NCBI GenBank assembly: GCA_943789365.1
Contig: CALSTV010000001.1
Location: forward strand, 1,550,001-1,614,000
Reading direction: 5' to 3'
Length of the DNA stretch: 64,000 bases
Source of the DNA: an uncultured Flavobacteriaceae bacterium
Lineage (GTDB): Bacteria; Bacteroidota; Bacteroidia; Flavobacteriales; Flavobacteriaceae
Shown here piece by piece: positions 29,195 to 39,101 of this stretch. Below the pieces are notes generated by a model. The model did no database searches. It was not told the origin of the DNA and saw only the letters and a list, made by a program, of their open reading frames with translations. A program made the translations under genes and the position numbers. Numbering within the stretch: the stretch's first letter is position 1; every line of letters begins with the position of its first letter.

Positions 29195-30824
29195 TTATCA
29201 TTTCAATATACTCTCCAAAAGGTCTGTTTGGAAAAGATTTTAATTTCTTCAACATCAATTGTTGGTATTTCTTAGTCAATTTTGTGTTTTCATTGTAAAT
29301 ATTTTCTGTTTCTTCTGGATCTTTAACCATGTCAAACAACTGATTTTTTTCAAAATACAAAGGATGGTTTCTTGCCCCATGATACCCTAAATGACCATTT
29401 CTTACATAATGAGGTAATTTGTGATCATGCCCATTATACCCTTCAAACCATTTGCCAGCGTCTACCCTTTTTTGGCTCTTTTCATCATATCTCACTGCAA
29501 TATATTTATGTTCTTTGGTCTCAATACCTCGTGCAAAACCAATTTCATAAAACAAAAATTCATGCACTTCTTTCTTAGATCCTTTCAATACCTTTTTCAA
29601 ACTCACGCCGTCCATTGGTTCTTTCGTTTTCTTAATACCTGCCAAATCCAAAAAAGTAGGTGCAAAATCAATATTCTGTACCATCTCTTTATAGTAAGAA
29701 TTTGGTTTGATTCCATTTGGCCAATGCATTGCCAAAGGTACTTTTAATCCACCTTCATAGAGTGTTGCTTTTTCATCATCAAAATTACCATGATCAGAGG
29801 TAATTACAATTATCGTATTTTCATAAACTCCTTTTTCTTTTAGTTTTTCCACCACGGCTCCTACGGCATAATCAAACCACGTCAACCAGGCATGATCCAC
29901 ATCTTTACCCAAATTTTTCACTTCTTGTTTGATGGACGCTCTACTAGGCAGATAACTATAATCATTTGTGTCATATCCTTCACCATTAAAGGAGGGATTT
30001 CCGTCTAAACCATGTGGGTACTTATTACCTCTTTTTATCCAAGGTGCAGGACCGTGCGGAATGGTTTCACTATAATACAGGAAAAAAGGTTCTTCTTCAT
30101 TTACTTCTTCAATAAATTCAAGAGCGGCTTTATTTTTCCATTCTACGTTATGAATATTAATAGAATCATTAAACAACTCCCTAAGATTTGCAGCATAAAT
30201 TCCATTGGCATAATCAAAGCCAAAATCTTTGATTCTTTTCGACCATATTTCATGATTGTGATGAATTGCTTTGTTTACCTCAGGGCTTTTCGGGTCGGCT
30301 TTTTTATCATATTTCATAAAAGGTGCCTCTTGTTTTACCTGTTTGGCTAGTAAATGATGGTCAATTATATGGCTCTTCCCAACAAACCCGGTTTTATACC
30401 CTGCTTGTTGCAACAGTTTTGCTAAATTCTCTCTATTTTCTTCAAGTTCAACAGTGTTTTCAACACGTGTCATTTTTCCCTCAGGGTGTTGTTTCATAAA
30501 CAATTTCCCTTCACATCTTCCTGCATAACGGCCTGTCATAATTGAATACCTGCTTGCCGAACATACAGGAGTGGAAACGGATGCTTTTGTGAAAATCATT
30601 CCGTTTCTCGCCAATTCATCAATGACTGGCGTATGTACATATGTATCTCCGTTAAAACCAAAGGGACGCGATTCATTCCCTCCAGTTTTGGGGCTATCAA
30701 TGGCGATTACACTTTGGTCATCTGTCATGATAAAAACAATATTCGGCTTTTTCGTTTTTTGCGCAAAAAGAGGTACCGTCACAAAAAAAGACACTAAAGT
30801 TATAAATCTCAAACACTTACTCAT
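29184..30824 (-). CDS. Secreted Cys-type sulfatase (S1 family)
   Basis: A 546-residue sulfatase with a signal peptide ending VPLFAQ. The catalytic motif is CSASR at C88, followed by YSIMTGRYAGR. Metal-site motifs NIVFIMTDDQS and VITSDHGNFDDE are seen. This resembles arylsulfatase A-type sequences and is clearly a different subfamily from its downstream neighbour, since the segments after the active site do not align easily. It overlaps the next sulfatase gene by 11 bp, so the two are co-translated. Substrate position specificity cannot be inferred. Confidence 0.93.
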   Translation of the reverse strand: MSKCLRFITLVSFFVTVPLFAQKTKKPNIVFIMTDDQSVIAIDSPKTGGNESRPFGFNGDTYVHTPVIDELARNGMIFTKASVSTPVCSASRYSIMTGRYAGRCEGKLFMKQHPEGKMTRVENTVELEENRENLAKLLQQAGYKTGFVGKSHIIDHHLLAKQVKQEAPFMKYDKKADPKSPEVNKAIHHNHEIWSKRIKDFGFDYANGIYAANLRELFNDSINIHNVEWKNKAALEFIEEVNEEEPFFLYYSETIPHGPAPWIKRGNKYPHGLDGNPSFNGEGYDTNDYSYLPSRASIKQEVKNLGKDVDHAWLTWFDYAVGAVVEKLKEKGVYENTIIVITSDHGNFDDEKATLYEGGLKVPLAMHWPNGIKPNSYYKEMVQNIDFAPTFLDLAGIKKTKEPMDGVSLKKVLKGSKKEVHEFLFYEIGFARGIETKEHKYIAVRYDEKSQKRVDAGKWFEGYNGHDHKLPHYVRNGHLGYHGARNHPLYFEKNQLFDMVKDPEETENIYNENTKLTKKYQQLMLKKLKSFPNRPFGEYIEMINDF

Positions 30825-30870
30825 CTTACTTACTTTATTCTATTTTTTAAATTCTTCTATCAATTTCCAA

Positions 30871-32190
30871 TTAAATTGCCTCAACAACTTCGTTATTTTT
30901 CCCCATCAACTTCCCATAGTAAGCGATAAAAAAGAAACAAAATAAAGGAAGTAAAAAAGAGATATTGACTTCTGAAAGCCCCATAATCTTAACGTCGTTT
31001 ACGGCATTACCTCCTAAATCTATTACCATACCTTGAAGTTTTGGCATCAAAGCACCGCCAACAATCGCCATTACCAAACCTGCAGAACCTACTTTTGATT
31101 GTTCTTCTGACAAATCTCCTAAGGCAATTCCATAAATGGTAGGAAACATTAAAGACATAAAAAAGGAAACGGCAACTAAAGCGTACAATCCAGCAATATT
31201 TTCGAGTACTATCACTCCGGCAACACTAATCATGGCAAATACCGAAAACCACATCAGTAATTTTCCTGCATTCATAAATTTCAACAAATAGGTTCCAACG
31301 GCTCTTCCTACTGTAAATAGAATAAATGCTACCATCTGATAATACCCCGCTGTTACACTTGAAATACCTATTCCTTCAGCATATTGATAAATATAAGTCC
31401 AACACATAATTTGCCCACCTACATACAACACCTGAGCAACGACTCCTAGAACATACTTTTTGTTTTGTTTTAAAGCTGTGAATGTACTGCCTAAATTAGG
31501 CATTGCACCGGCCTCTTTTGATTGTGGCATTTTACTGATTAGAAATAGTACAAAAACACCAATTATAACCAGTCCTAATATCACATAAGGATTTCGAATC
31601 ACCATTAAATCGGAAGTTTTAATAAGTAGTTTAGATGCTTCTTCTAAGGCACTAAAATCCTCAATATCGTCTGATTGTAAATTTTTCAATACAAACTGCT
31701 GCGCAACAAACAACCCAGCAATAAGCCCTATTGGATTAAACGCCTGAGCCAAATTCAATCTCTGAGTTGCGGTTTCTTTAGCTCCCATTGCCAATGCATA
31801 TGGATTGGCTGCTGTTTCTAAAAATGCCAATCCAAATGTTAGGATATATAAACCCAAACAGAAAAACCAAAAAGCTTCTGTTATTGCGGCAGGGTAAAAT
31901 AACAATGCTCCTGTTGCATAGAGACCCAAGCCTATTAAAATCCCAACTTTATAGGAATATTTTCTCATAAACATGGCTGCAGGCAAGGCCATACAAAAAT
32001 AACCTCCATAAAAAGCCATTTGCACCCAAGCAGCTTCCGAATTTGATAATTCCAATACCTTTTTAAAAGCTTGAACCATTGGGTCAGTAACTGCATTTGC
32101 AAATCCCCACAATCCGAATAAAGAGGTGACTAATACAAATGGAATTATATCTTTTTTTGCTACTACTGGTATTTTAATGTCTTTTTTCAT
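30871..32190 (-). CDS. FucP-like sugar:H+ symporter (MFS)
   Basis: A 439-residue inner-membrane permease of the L-fucose/hexose symporter branch of MFS, with about 12 hydrophobic helices. Recognisable blocks are LFGLWGFANAVTDPM, FYGGYFCMALPAAMFMRK, GLAFLETAANPYA and RLNLAQAFNPIG, all typical of FucP. Characterised relatives carry fucose, glucose, galactose or mannose, so the name does not fix the sugar. Flanking manA and GH92 genes favour mannose. It is flanked by sulfatase genes on the same strand, with a 256-bp gap upstream in which I see no clear terminator. Confidence 0.88.
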   Translation of the reverse strand: MKKDIKIPVVAKKDIIPFVLVTSLFGLWGFANAVTDPMVQAFKKVLELSNSEAAWVQMAFYGGYFCMALPAAMFMRKYSYKVGILIGLGLYATGALLFYPAAITEAFWFFCLGLYILTFGLAFLETAANPYALAMGAKETATQRLNLAQAFNPIGLIAGLFVAQQFVLKNLQSDDIEDFSALEEASKLLIKTSDLMVIRNPYVILGLVIIGVFVLFLISKMPQSKEAGAMPNLGSTFTALKQNKKYVLGVVAQVLYVGGQIMCWTYIYQYAEGIGISSVTAGYYQMVAFILFTVGRAVGTYLLKFMNAGKLLMWFSVFAMISVAGVIVLENIAGLYALVAVSFFMSLMFPTIYGIALGDLSEEQSKVGSAGLVMAIVGGALMPKLQGMVIDLGGNAVNDVKIMGLSEVNISFLLPLFCFFFIAYYGKLMGKNNEVVEAI

Positions 32191-32446
32191 GAATGGTTTT
32201 GTTACGTTGTGACAATATTAAATTGTTTGGTTAATATTTTATTAAAAAACTACTAATTAATAAGCAAAAAAGTAGCTTTAGCGGCCCTGTTCTAAAGAGA
32301 CCTAAAAAAGCAGAAATGGGGTGAGGCGAGTGCATACTTTATCTTACTGGCATTTTAAATTGCCTTGAAATTTCATTTTGTGTTCTCTAATCTCAAATTT
32401 CTTTAGAAATATGGATTAGAGTTAAAAACAGTCCATCTCCAAATAA
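32191..32446. other. Intergenic stretch between FucP-like and sulfatase genes
   Basis: AT-rich gap with no ORF of note and no convincing terminator. It could hold a separate promoter for the FucP-sulfatase-manA part of the locus. Confidence 0.4.
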
Positions 32447-33811
32447 CTACTTGTGCAATAACTTTTTCATTTTAGCTATTACCGGAACGTTTCCAACATC
32501 TTGAGATAAATTATGGTATTCCATAGGGTCGTTGTATTGATTATACAGCTCTGAACCTTTGTTTCCATTATCCCATTCAACGTATCTCCATTCACTGTTT
32601 TTAACAGACTTTCCTAGTATATCACCTCTTTGAATCACGGCTCTTACTTCTGATCTAAACGACAAATTAGGATTCTCCAAAACCTTTGTAAAACTCTCTC
32701 CTTCTAGATGTTTCGGTATGTTTTTTAGGTCACAAAAATCTGCTAACATTGGATAAATATCTATGTATTCAAACATAGCATTCGATTCTGTATTTTTATG
32801 CTTTATCAAATTTCCTGAAACAATAAACGGGGCACTTGTTCCTCTTTCAAACAAGGTTACTTTATTCCACCAATTGTGCTCTCCCAAGTGATACCCATGA
32901 TCTCCTAAGAACACGATTAAAGTATTCTCATATTCACCAGAATCTTTCAAGGCTTTAATAATTTTACCCACCTGTGCATCCATAAAACTAGTACAAGCAT
33001 AATACGCTCTTAAGAATTCCTTTTTGTCTTTTTCAGAAAATGCATTAAAAATACTTGTTTCATGTGGTAAGGTATGATTGTATGCTGGAGACCAACCCTC
33101 TGGTATTTCTGGTACTTTAATGCTTGCCATCGGATACATCTCAAAATATTTTTTTGGCGCATTAAAAGGGTCGTGTGGCTTTTTTAATCCTACGGCTAAG
33201 AAGAAAGGTTTCTTTTTCTTAGCGGATAAATAAGCTACTGCATCTCTTGCAATCATCCCGTCTTCTTGGTCTTCATCAGTACCTTCTGCCTCTAACCAAC
33301 TACACCATTTCAAAAGGCCATTGGTCATGTTTCTCGATAGTCCTTTTTCGCCCAATGCTGTTGTTTTATATTCTTTTACAATATCCCAACTTTCCAAATC
33401 GTTATGTGCAGCGTCTGGTTTATGAAAAATCTTCCCAAAACTAACTGTTTCGTATCCATTTTTTTTAAACAAAGCGGGCATTGTTACACGCTTTCCTAAA
33501 ACAGACTGAAGCGGTTTTACATTGTCTAGAATTCCAAGTGTCTCTGGTTTTAAACCGGTTAAGAAAGAGGAACGACTAGGATTACATACTGCATAGTTAC
33601 AGTAGGCATTGTTAAATTGAATGCCATCAAAGGCCAATGCATCTATATTTGGACTAATCACTTTTTCATTCCCATAGGTATTTAAACTCTTTGTCAAATC
33701 GTCCACAACAATAAAAAGTACATTTTTAGGAGGGAGTGTTTTAGAGGTATGATTCCTTGTTTTACAAGCATATAATACTACACAAACTAAGATTAACAGT
33801 ATTCGATTCAT
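32447..33811 (-). CDS. Cys-type sulfatase lipoprotein (iduronate-2-sulfatase-like)
   Basis: A 454-residue sulfatase with a lipobox-like signal (CVVLYACK). The catalytic motif is CNPSR at C76 (AVCNPSRSSFLTG). The order of motifs VLFIVVDDLTKSL, GKIFHKPDA, KKPHDPFNAPKKY and FLGDHGYHLGEHNWWNK follows the iduronate-2-sulfatase-like S1 branch. The start lies 7 bp after the GH92 stop upstream, so they share a transcript. It probably acts in the periplasm on monosaccharide or oligosaccharide sulfates. Confidence 0.93.
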   Translation of the reverse strand: MNRILLILVCVVLYACKTRNHTSKTLPPKNVLFIVVDDLTKSLNTYGNEKVISPNIDALAFDGIQFNNAYCNYAVCNPSRSSFLTGLKPETLGILDNVKPLQSVLGKRVTMPALFKKNGYETVSFGKIFHKPDAAHNDLESWDIVKEYKTTALGEKGLSRNMTNGLLKWCSWLEAEGTDEDQEDGMIARDAVAYLSAKKKKPFFLAVGLKKPHDPFNAPKKYFEMYPMASIKVPEIPEGWSPAYNHTLPHETSIFNAFSEKDKKEFLRAYYACTSFMDAQVGKIIKALKDSGEYENTLIVFLGDHGYHLGEHNWWNKVTLFERGTSAPFIVSGNLIKHKNTESNAMFEYIDIYPMLADFCDLKNIPKHLEGESFTKVLENPNLSFRSEVRAVIQRGDILGKSVKNSEWRYVEWDNGNKGSELYNQYNDPMEYHNLSQDVGNVPVIAKMKKLLHK

Positions 33812-33818
33812 TGTTTCT

Positions 33819-36068
33819 TTATTTATTTGGTTTTAGGACTGTTTTGCCCCATGTTTTATTCGGTTTTTCTGCAAGTACTAATTTCAATTCACCTCCACCC
33901 ATAATCTGTTGGTGTGTAATAAATGGTGTTGAAATTTCTTTTCCATTTATATAGGCTTTTTGAATGTACTTATTCTTCTTACTTGCTCCTTTTGCTATAA
34001 TTGTAAATTGCTTACCATTTTCTAAAGCAATGGTTGATTTCTCAAAAACAGGACTGGTGATATCATAAAAAGGAAGTCCCGGAGTTACAGGATAAATTCC
34101 CAGGGAAGTAAAAACAACAAAGGCTGTCATTCCTCCTCCATCTTCATCACCTGGAATTCCATGAATATCATCTTTAAAGAAAACATCTAATAAAAAACGA
34201 GTCTTTTTTTGTGTTTTCCAAGGAGCACCGAATGAATTGTACAAATAAGGAATATGAAAAGAAGGTTCATTCCCCATAGAAAACTGTCCAACCATTCCCG
34301 TTGAATTAGATCCGTCTATAAAAAATTGACTTTTTCGTTTCCCTAAAGGTTCTCTAAACAATTGATCGAGTCTTTCCTCAGCTGCTTTTTGTCCACCTAA
34401 TAACTCTATCAGACCTTGTATATCATGTTGCACATCCCAGGCATAGGTCCATCCATTATTCTCATCATAATAATCTCTATACCCTAAACCACCAGCAGAT
34501 TTCGGATTTATATCCAAAAACTGCCCTTCACTGTCCTTTGGCATAAACAACCTCTGCTCTGGATGCCATAATTTTTTATAATTATTTCCATAGGATAGAT
34601 ATTTCTCGTAATCGGCTGTTTTGCCTAATTCTTTTGCCAATTCTGACATGGTCCAAAAATCGTAACTCAACCCTAGGGTAACAGCTACAGGTTGTCTTTT
34701 CTCAAATGAATCCACCATAGGATTTGTTTCTTCTTCACCGACTGCTAATGATGGAAAATAGCCGTTTTCATGAAAAAAGTCATCTATTTTTAATCTTGAC
34801 AAACCTTGACGCCAAGGTATAAAAGTACCTTCGGTTAAATTTTTTTTAATTCCTTCATAAGCACTTTCAACATCATAATTTTTCAAACCTTTTCGATAAG
34901 CGTCTATAAAAATTGCCGATGAATGATAGGAATTCATGCACATGTGATTTCCATGAACTTGTGGAAATGTTGGTAACCAACCACTATGCTTGTACATTTC
35001 TACATACGAATGCAGCATATCTTCTTCTACTTTAGGACTTAAAATTGTTCGCAATGGATGTTGAGCTCTATAGGTATCCCAAACCCAATCATCTACATAA
35101 AAAGACCTATCGGAATGATGTACTTTTTGATCGTATCCGCTATAATAGCTTCCATATTCATTGATATCCACCATGCGCTCATACGTCCGATACAAAGAAG
35201 TGTAAAAAGTTCTTTTCTGGGCTAAAGTCCCTCCTTTAACTTTTATCTGATCCATTACAGCATCCCATGATTCTTTTCCCGATTTGACTACATCTTTATA
35301 TGTTTTATTTTCAATTTCGTTTTCAAAATTAATTTTTGCCTGCGCAATACTAATATAGGATATCCCGTATTTAACAGTTACTGTGTTCTCATCAAAAGAA
35401 AACACAGAACACCCGTTAGACAAGTTGACTTTTGATGGTTTTAGCTGTTTATTATTTTCGTTTACAAATGTCATGTAGGCAAATACATGCATTTCACGTG
35501 TTAGAGGAGAGGTACCTCTTGTTGTGTAGCTTATTTTTTCTTTAAGCCCGAAAGAACTAGGTGTTCTTTCTTCTGCAACCATTGCTGAAGACCCCATAAC
35601 AATGATATTGTTTGCACCCGCTTTTTTCTTAAAATCAAATCTATACAGCGCCGATTTTTTATTGGGCGCAAATTCTACGGTTATGTCTTGGTCTATTAAA
35701 TACGTTGAATAATACCATGGTTTTACCTGTTCTAAATCATGGTCAATATTCATTTTATGATTCTTAAAACCTGAAGACAATTCTCCTTGTATCACCTTTA
35801 ATTTAAATACACCAACTCTTCTATGAGAATGAACTTGTAAAGGAAATGATTTCACCTGATCTGATATATAATCATATTTATCAGGAAACATGCGTAACAT
35901 TTGGTTAGGCAACTGCATGGTTGGATAGGTAGGTACTAAAAATTTAGAAACATTTCCTATTCTAGGATCTATAAACCCCGAATTTTCTTTCTGAGAAAAC
36001 ATATCTTGTGCAGAAAAAAGCAACATGCACAATGCATAAAGGGTAGTTATATGTTTCTGAATATTCAT
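33819..36068 (-). CDS. GH92 family alpha-mannosidase-like enzyme (second copy)
   Basis: A 749-residue secreted protein with a signal peptide ending SAQDMFSQ. GH92 enzymes are Ca2+-dependent exo-alpha-mannosidases. Motifs seen: DPRIGNVSKF at the N-terminus, WDTYRAQHPL, GWTYAWDVQHDIQGL, the acid-bearing MGNEPSFHIPYLYN, and GDEDGGGMTAFVVFTSLGIYPVTPG. Several positions differ from the classic block (HGNEPSHH, DCGQMSAWY), so its linkage or substrate may differ from the copy at 36625. It begins downstream of a terminator and so probably has its own promoter. A sulfatase follows at 7 bp. Confidence 0.88.
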   Translation of the reverse strand: MNIQKHITTLYALCMLLFSAQDMFSQKENSGFIDPRIGNVSKFLVPTYPTMQLPNQMLRMFPDKYDYISDQVKSFPLQVHSHRRVGVFKLKVIQGELSSGFKNHKMNIDHDLEQVKPWYYSTYLIDQDITVEFAPNKKSALYRFDFKKKAGANNIIVMGSSAMVAEERTPSSFGLKEKISYTTRGTSPLTREMHVFAYMTFVNENNKQLKPSKVNLSNGCSVFSFDENTVTVKYGISYISIAQAKINFENEIENKTYKDVVKSGKESWDAVMDQIKVKGGTLAQKRTFYTSLYRTYERMVDINEYGSYYSGYDQKVHHSDRSFYVDDWVWDTYRAQHPLRTILSPKVEEDMLHSYVEMYKHSGWLPTFPQVHGNHMCMNSYHSSAIFIDAYRKGLKNYDVESAYEGIKKNLTEGTFIPWRQGLSRLKIDDFFHENGYFPSLAVGEEETNPMVDSFEKRQPVAVTLGLSYDFWTMSELAKELGKTADYEKYLSYGNNYKKLWHPEQRLFMPKDSEGQFLDINPKSAGGLGYRDYYDENNGWTYAWDVQHDIQGLIELLGGQKAAEERLDQLFREPLGKRKSQFFIDGSNSTGMVGQFSMGNEPSFHIPYLYNSFGAPWKTQKKTRFLLDVFFKDDIHGIPGDEDGGGMTAFVVFTSLGIYPVTPGLPFYDITSPVFEKSTIALENGKQFTIIAKGASKKNKYIQKAYINGKEISTPFITHQQIMGGGELKLVLAEKPNKTWGKTVLKPNK

Positions 36069-36203
36069 TTTTTACATTTTATAATATGTTGCTAATAAAC
36101 TACCTAGTAATTAATAATAGCTTAATATTGGATTAACAGTAAACCATCTCGTCAAAAAAAGAGTAAAAATTTACGTTAAACACCAGTTTTGTCTCTTTTG
36201 CAT

Positions 36204-36236
36204 AAAAAAACCCAAACAGTAAAAATTGTTTGGGTT
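36204..36236 (-). terminator. Terminator after the 112-aa secreted protein gene
   Basis: A 10-bp stem AACCCAAACA / TGTTTGGGTT with an 8-nt loop is followed on the minus strand by a T7 run. It divides the PUL into an upstream SusCD-GH99-GH92 unit and a downstream GH92-sulfatase unit. Confidence 0.88.
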
Positions 36237-36259
36237 GAAATAAAATATTTCTTTTTATA

Positions 36260-36598
36260 CTATTTCTTTTTATAAGCTTCCCATTTTTTTCTTTGTTCTA
36301 CGGTAGACAAAGCCACAAGAGCTTGGTTAAACGTTTTTTGATATGGTCGAATTTCTTCTTTAAATTTCTTAGAACCTGGTTCGTGCTTTTCTGCAACTTT
36401 TTGTGCACCAGCTAACATTTCATTTGTTGCTATTACTAATTTTTTTTCTTGTGCTTCATCAAGTTCCATCACACGGGTTCTCTCTTCAACAATCCGCTTC
36501 GATTGTTTTACATAGTTAGGTTTTAAATCCTGCGCATGTACTCCATTCACAAAAACTACTCCTAATACAAATACTAAAGTTGCTACTAATTTTCTCAT
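36260..36598 (-). CDS. Small secreted helical protein of unknown function
   Basis: A 112-residue protein with a clear signal peptide (MRKLVATLVFVLGVVFVNGVHAQ). The mature part (~90 residues) is highly charged and helical: KRIVEERTRVMELDEAQEKKLVIATNEML, then KKFKEEIRPYQKTFNQALVALSTVEQRKKWEAYKKK. The spacing loosely recalls Spy/CpxP LTxxQ-type periplasmic helical proteins (ALSTVEQRKKWEAYK), but I would not assign that family. It lies 26 bp after the first GH92 and just before a terminator, as the last gene of the SusCD transcript. Confidence 0.75.
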   Translation of the reverse strand: MRKLVATLVFVLGVVFVNGVHAQDLKPNYVKQSKRIVEERTRVMELDEAQEKKLVIATNEMLAGAQKVAEKHEPGSKKFKEEIRPYQKTFNQALVALSTVEQRKKWEAYKKK

Positions 36599-36624
36599 AA
36601 TTAAATTGATTTATTTTAAGTTTA

Positions 36625-38970
36625 TTATTTATTCCCTAATTGTATAACTACCTGGTCTTTCTGAGTCAAACTCCTCTTTGCAAAAAAAAGCTCTTTATTT
36701 TCGACAGCACCCATTTCAAAGACAATGGTTCCTCCAGAAACTAAATCTGCATGCGAAATGACTGGAGCATCCAACTTCTTTCCATTCACGGTTACAGATT
36801 GTATGTATTTGTTTTGCTCCGAATTGTTTTTCGCAATAATTTTCGTTGTTTTTTGATTTGGAAATTGAAGCGCTACACTATCAAAAATGGGTCTTCCAAT
36901 AGAATAAAATGGCTTTCCAGGACAAACTGGATAAACACCCATGGCGTTTAACACGTACCAAGCAGACATTTGACCACAATCTTCATTTCCTGCCAAGCCA
37001 TTTGGACCATCAAAATACATTTCACGCATTACCTTATCTGTATAAAACTGAGTCAACCAAGGTTTGGTAGAATTATTAAACAAATGAATGATATGATGAC
37101 TTGGCTCATTCCCATGTACATATTGACCTATCAACCCTGATATGTCACCTGGAACATGTTCACCGTCTTGCTTAGAGCTTGTTGTAAACAATGTTTCCAA
37201 TCTTTGTGTAAATTCTTCTTCTCCTCCCATTGTTTTTTTAAGTCCTTCCACATCATGTGGTACAAACCAAGACCATTGCCAGGCATTTCCTTCACAATAA
37301 TCAGTCTTCCAGTGAGAAGAATTATTAGGGTTAAAAGGAGTTCTCCATGATTTGTCAGACATAATACCTCTCATAAACTGAGTCTCTTTATCGTAATACT
37401 TTTCATAGTATTTAGATCGTTCGTTATACACTTCATAGACCTCCATTCTGCCCAAGTCCTTAGCCATTTGCGCAATACACCAATCATCATATGCAAATTC
37501 AAGTGCCTTTGCTACGGACGCAACTGTTTTATCTCCCGGAACAAATCCTAATTCATCTACATATTTTTTTCCTATCTCCATTACATTTCCAGCCGCATTG
37601 TTATAACCTGTAACTTTTAATAGTGATGGATCATACACCGAAGCTTCGATCATTGCGTCCAATGCTTCATTAGCATCAAAACCTGAAATTCCTTTTTTAT
37701 AAGCATCATAGATCACTGATACCGAATGGTACCCCAACATGGTTCCTGTATAGTTAGAAGCCAACTCCCATTTTGGCAATATCCCGCCTTCTTTTCTTTT
37801 TTGAAGTAAGGTTTGAATCAATTCGTTATCCTTCTCTGGGTTGATAATTGTTAGCAAAGGATGCACCCCTCTAAAAGTATCCCATAATGAAAAAACAGTA
37901 TGATTTGTAAATGCTTTGGAGTTCTTTGGCTTTTGATCCATCCCCATATAACCTCCATCTACATCCATAGCAGTATTAGGACTCAACATAGCGTGGTACA
38001 TTGAAGTATAAAAAATTGTTTGCTGTTCTTTTGTACCTCCAGCAACTTTAATTTTAGACAACTCTTTATCCCAAACATTTTTACTATCGGCAACTACTTC
38101 ATTAAAATTCCAATGTGGCAATTCGGCCAACATATTATTTTTTGCTCCGGCAACACTCACTGGAGAGATTGCCACTTTCACCATAATTTCTTCATTATCA
38201 GCAGTCGTAAAGTTTAATTTAGCCTTTACATCTTTGTCCTGATTCCATTCTAAAACATCAGGTCTCAATTCATTATTTACAAAAATTGAGGCATCAAAAG
38301 GTTTGGAAAACTTAGCATAGAAATATATTTGCTGATTGGTAGCCCATCCTTGAGTTGTTTTCATCCCCACTACCTCTGTATCACTTACAATTTTTAAGTG
38401 TATTTTTTTGGCACCGTGCATTTGTAAACTATGGCCTAAATCAACAATTACTGAAGCCTCTTCCGATGCTGGGAAGGTGTATTTATGCATTCCAACTCTG
38501 GTAGTTGAAGTAAGCTCTGCATTGATATTAAAATCTTTCAATCCAACTTTGTAATAACCAACTTCTGATTGTTCAGATTTTTTATCAAAAGCTGAAGTGA
38601 TTCTTTTAGTATCCGAAAAAGTTATCTTTCCTGTGGTGGGTAATACTAGGATATCTCCATAATCACCAATTCCTGTACCTGATAAATGTGTATGGCTAAA
38701 TCCATAAATTTTATCATCTGAGAAATGATATCCTGAACAAGCATCCCATCCCTTCAATCTGGTATCCGGACTCAACTGTACCATTCCATAAGGACGAACT
38801 GGACCCGGATATGTGTGTCCATGACCACCAGTTCCAATAAAAGGATTCACAAAAGTTGATATTCTTTTTCCAGAAACTAATGACGCTTCTTCTTTACTAC
38901 AACCACAAAAAACGGTAAGAAACAATACTAATACTGCGTTTAATAGGGTGTTTTTATTTAGCATATACAT
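36625..38970 (-). CDS. GH92 family alpha-mannosidase lipoprotein
   Basis: About 780 residues from the ATG at 38970 (another lies two codons on). I prefer these to the upstream GTG at 39057 because they lead straight into the lipoprotein signal LFLTVFCGCSKE. Canonical GH92 blocks: FVNPFIGTGGHGHTYPG, YGMVQLSPDTR, GFSHTHLSGTG, FSLWDTFRGVHPL, WQWSWFVPHDVEGL, the acid-bearing HGNEPSHHIIHLFN, and GNEDCGQMSAWYVLNAMGVYPVCPG. This is the typical complete two-domain form, anchored in a membrane facing the periplasm or cell surface. It would trim alpha-linked mannose from oligosaccharides imported by SusCD. Confidence 0.95.
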   Translation of the reverse strand: MYMLNKNTLLNAVLVLFLTVFCGCSKEEASLVSGKRISTFVNPFIGTGGHGHTYPGPVRPYGMVQLSPDTRLKGWDACSGYHFSDDKIYGFSHTHLSGTGIGDYGDILVLPTTGKITFSDTKRITSAFDKKSEQSEVGYYKVGLKDFNINAELTSTTRVGMHKYTFPASEEASVIVDLGHSLQMHGAKKIHLKIVSDTEVVGMKTTQGWATNQQIYFYAKFSKPFDASIFVNNELRPDVLEWNQDKDVKAKLNFTTADNEEIMVKVAISPVSVAGAKNNMLAELPHWNFNEVVADSKNVWDKELSKIKVAGGTKEQQTIFYTSMYHAMLSPNTAMDVDGGYMGMDQKPKNSKAFTNHTVFSLWDTFRGVHPLLTIINPEKDNELIQTLLQKRKEGGILPKWELASNYTGTMLGYHSVSVIYDAYKKGISGFDANEALDAMIEASVYDPSLLKVTGYNNAAGNVMEIGKKYVDELGFVPGDKTVASVAKALEFAYDDWCIAQMAKDLGRMEVYEVYNERSKYYEKYYDKETQFMRGIMSDKSWRTPFNPNNSSHWKTDYCEGNAWQWSWFVPHDVEGLKKTMGGEEEFTQRLETLFTTSSKQDGEHVPGDISGLIGQYVHGNEPSHHIIHLFNNSTKPWLTQFYTDKVMREMYFDGPNGLAGNEDCGQMSAWYVLNAMGVYPVCPGKPFYSIGRPIFDSVALQFPNQKTTKIIAKNNSEQNKYIQSVTVNGKKLDAPVISHADLVSGGTIVFEMGAVENKELFFAKRSLTQKDQVVIQLGNK

Positions 38971-39101
38971 AAATCTATATTTTAATATTTGAGCTCCTAG
39001 AGCTATTGTCTCACTTTTTTTAATCACTAAGACATGTGAAGAATCATCAATTGACACTCCGAATTCAATGTTATTATTTATCCGATAGTAAAAGCTTAGC
39101 T

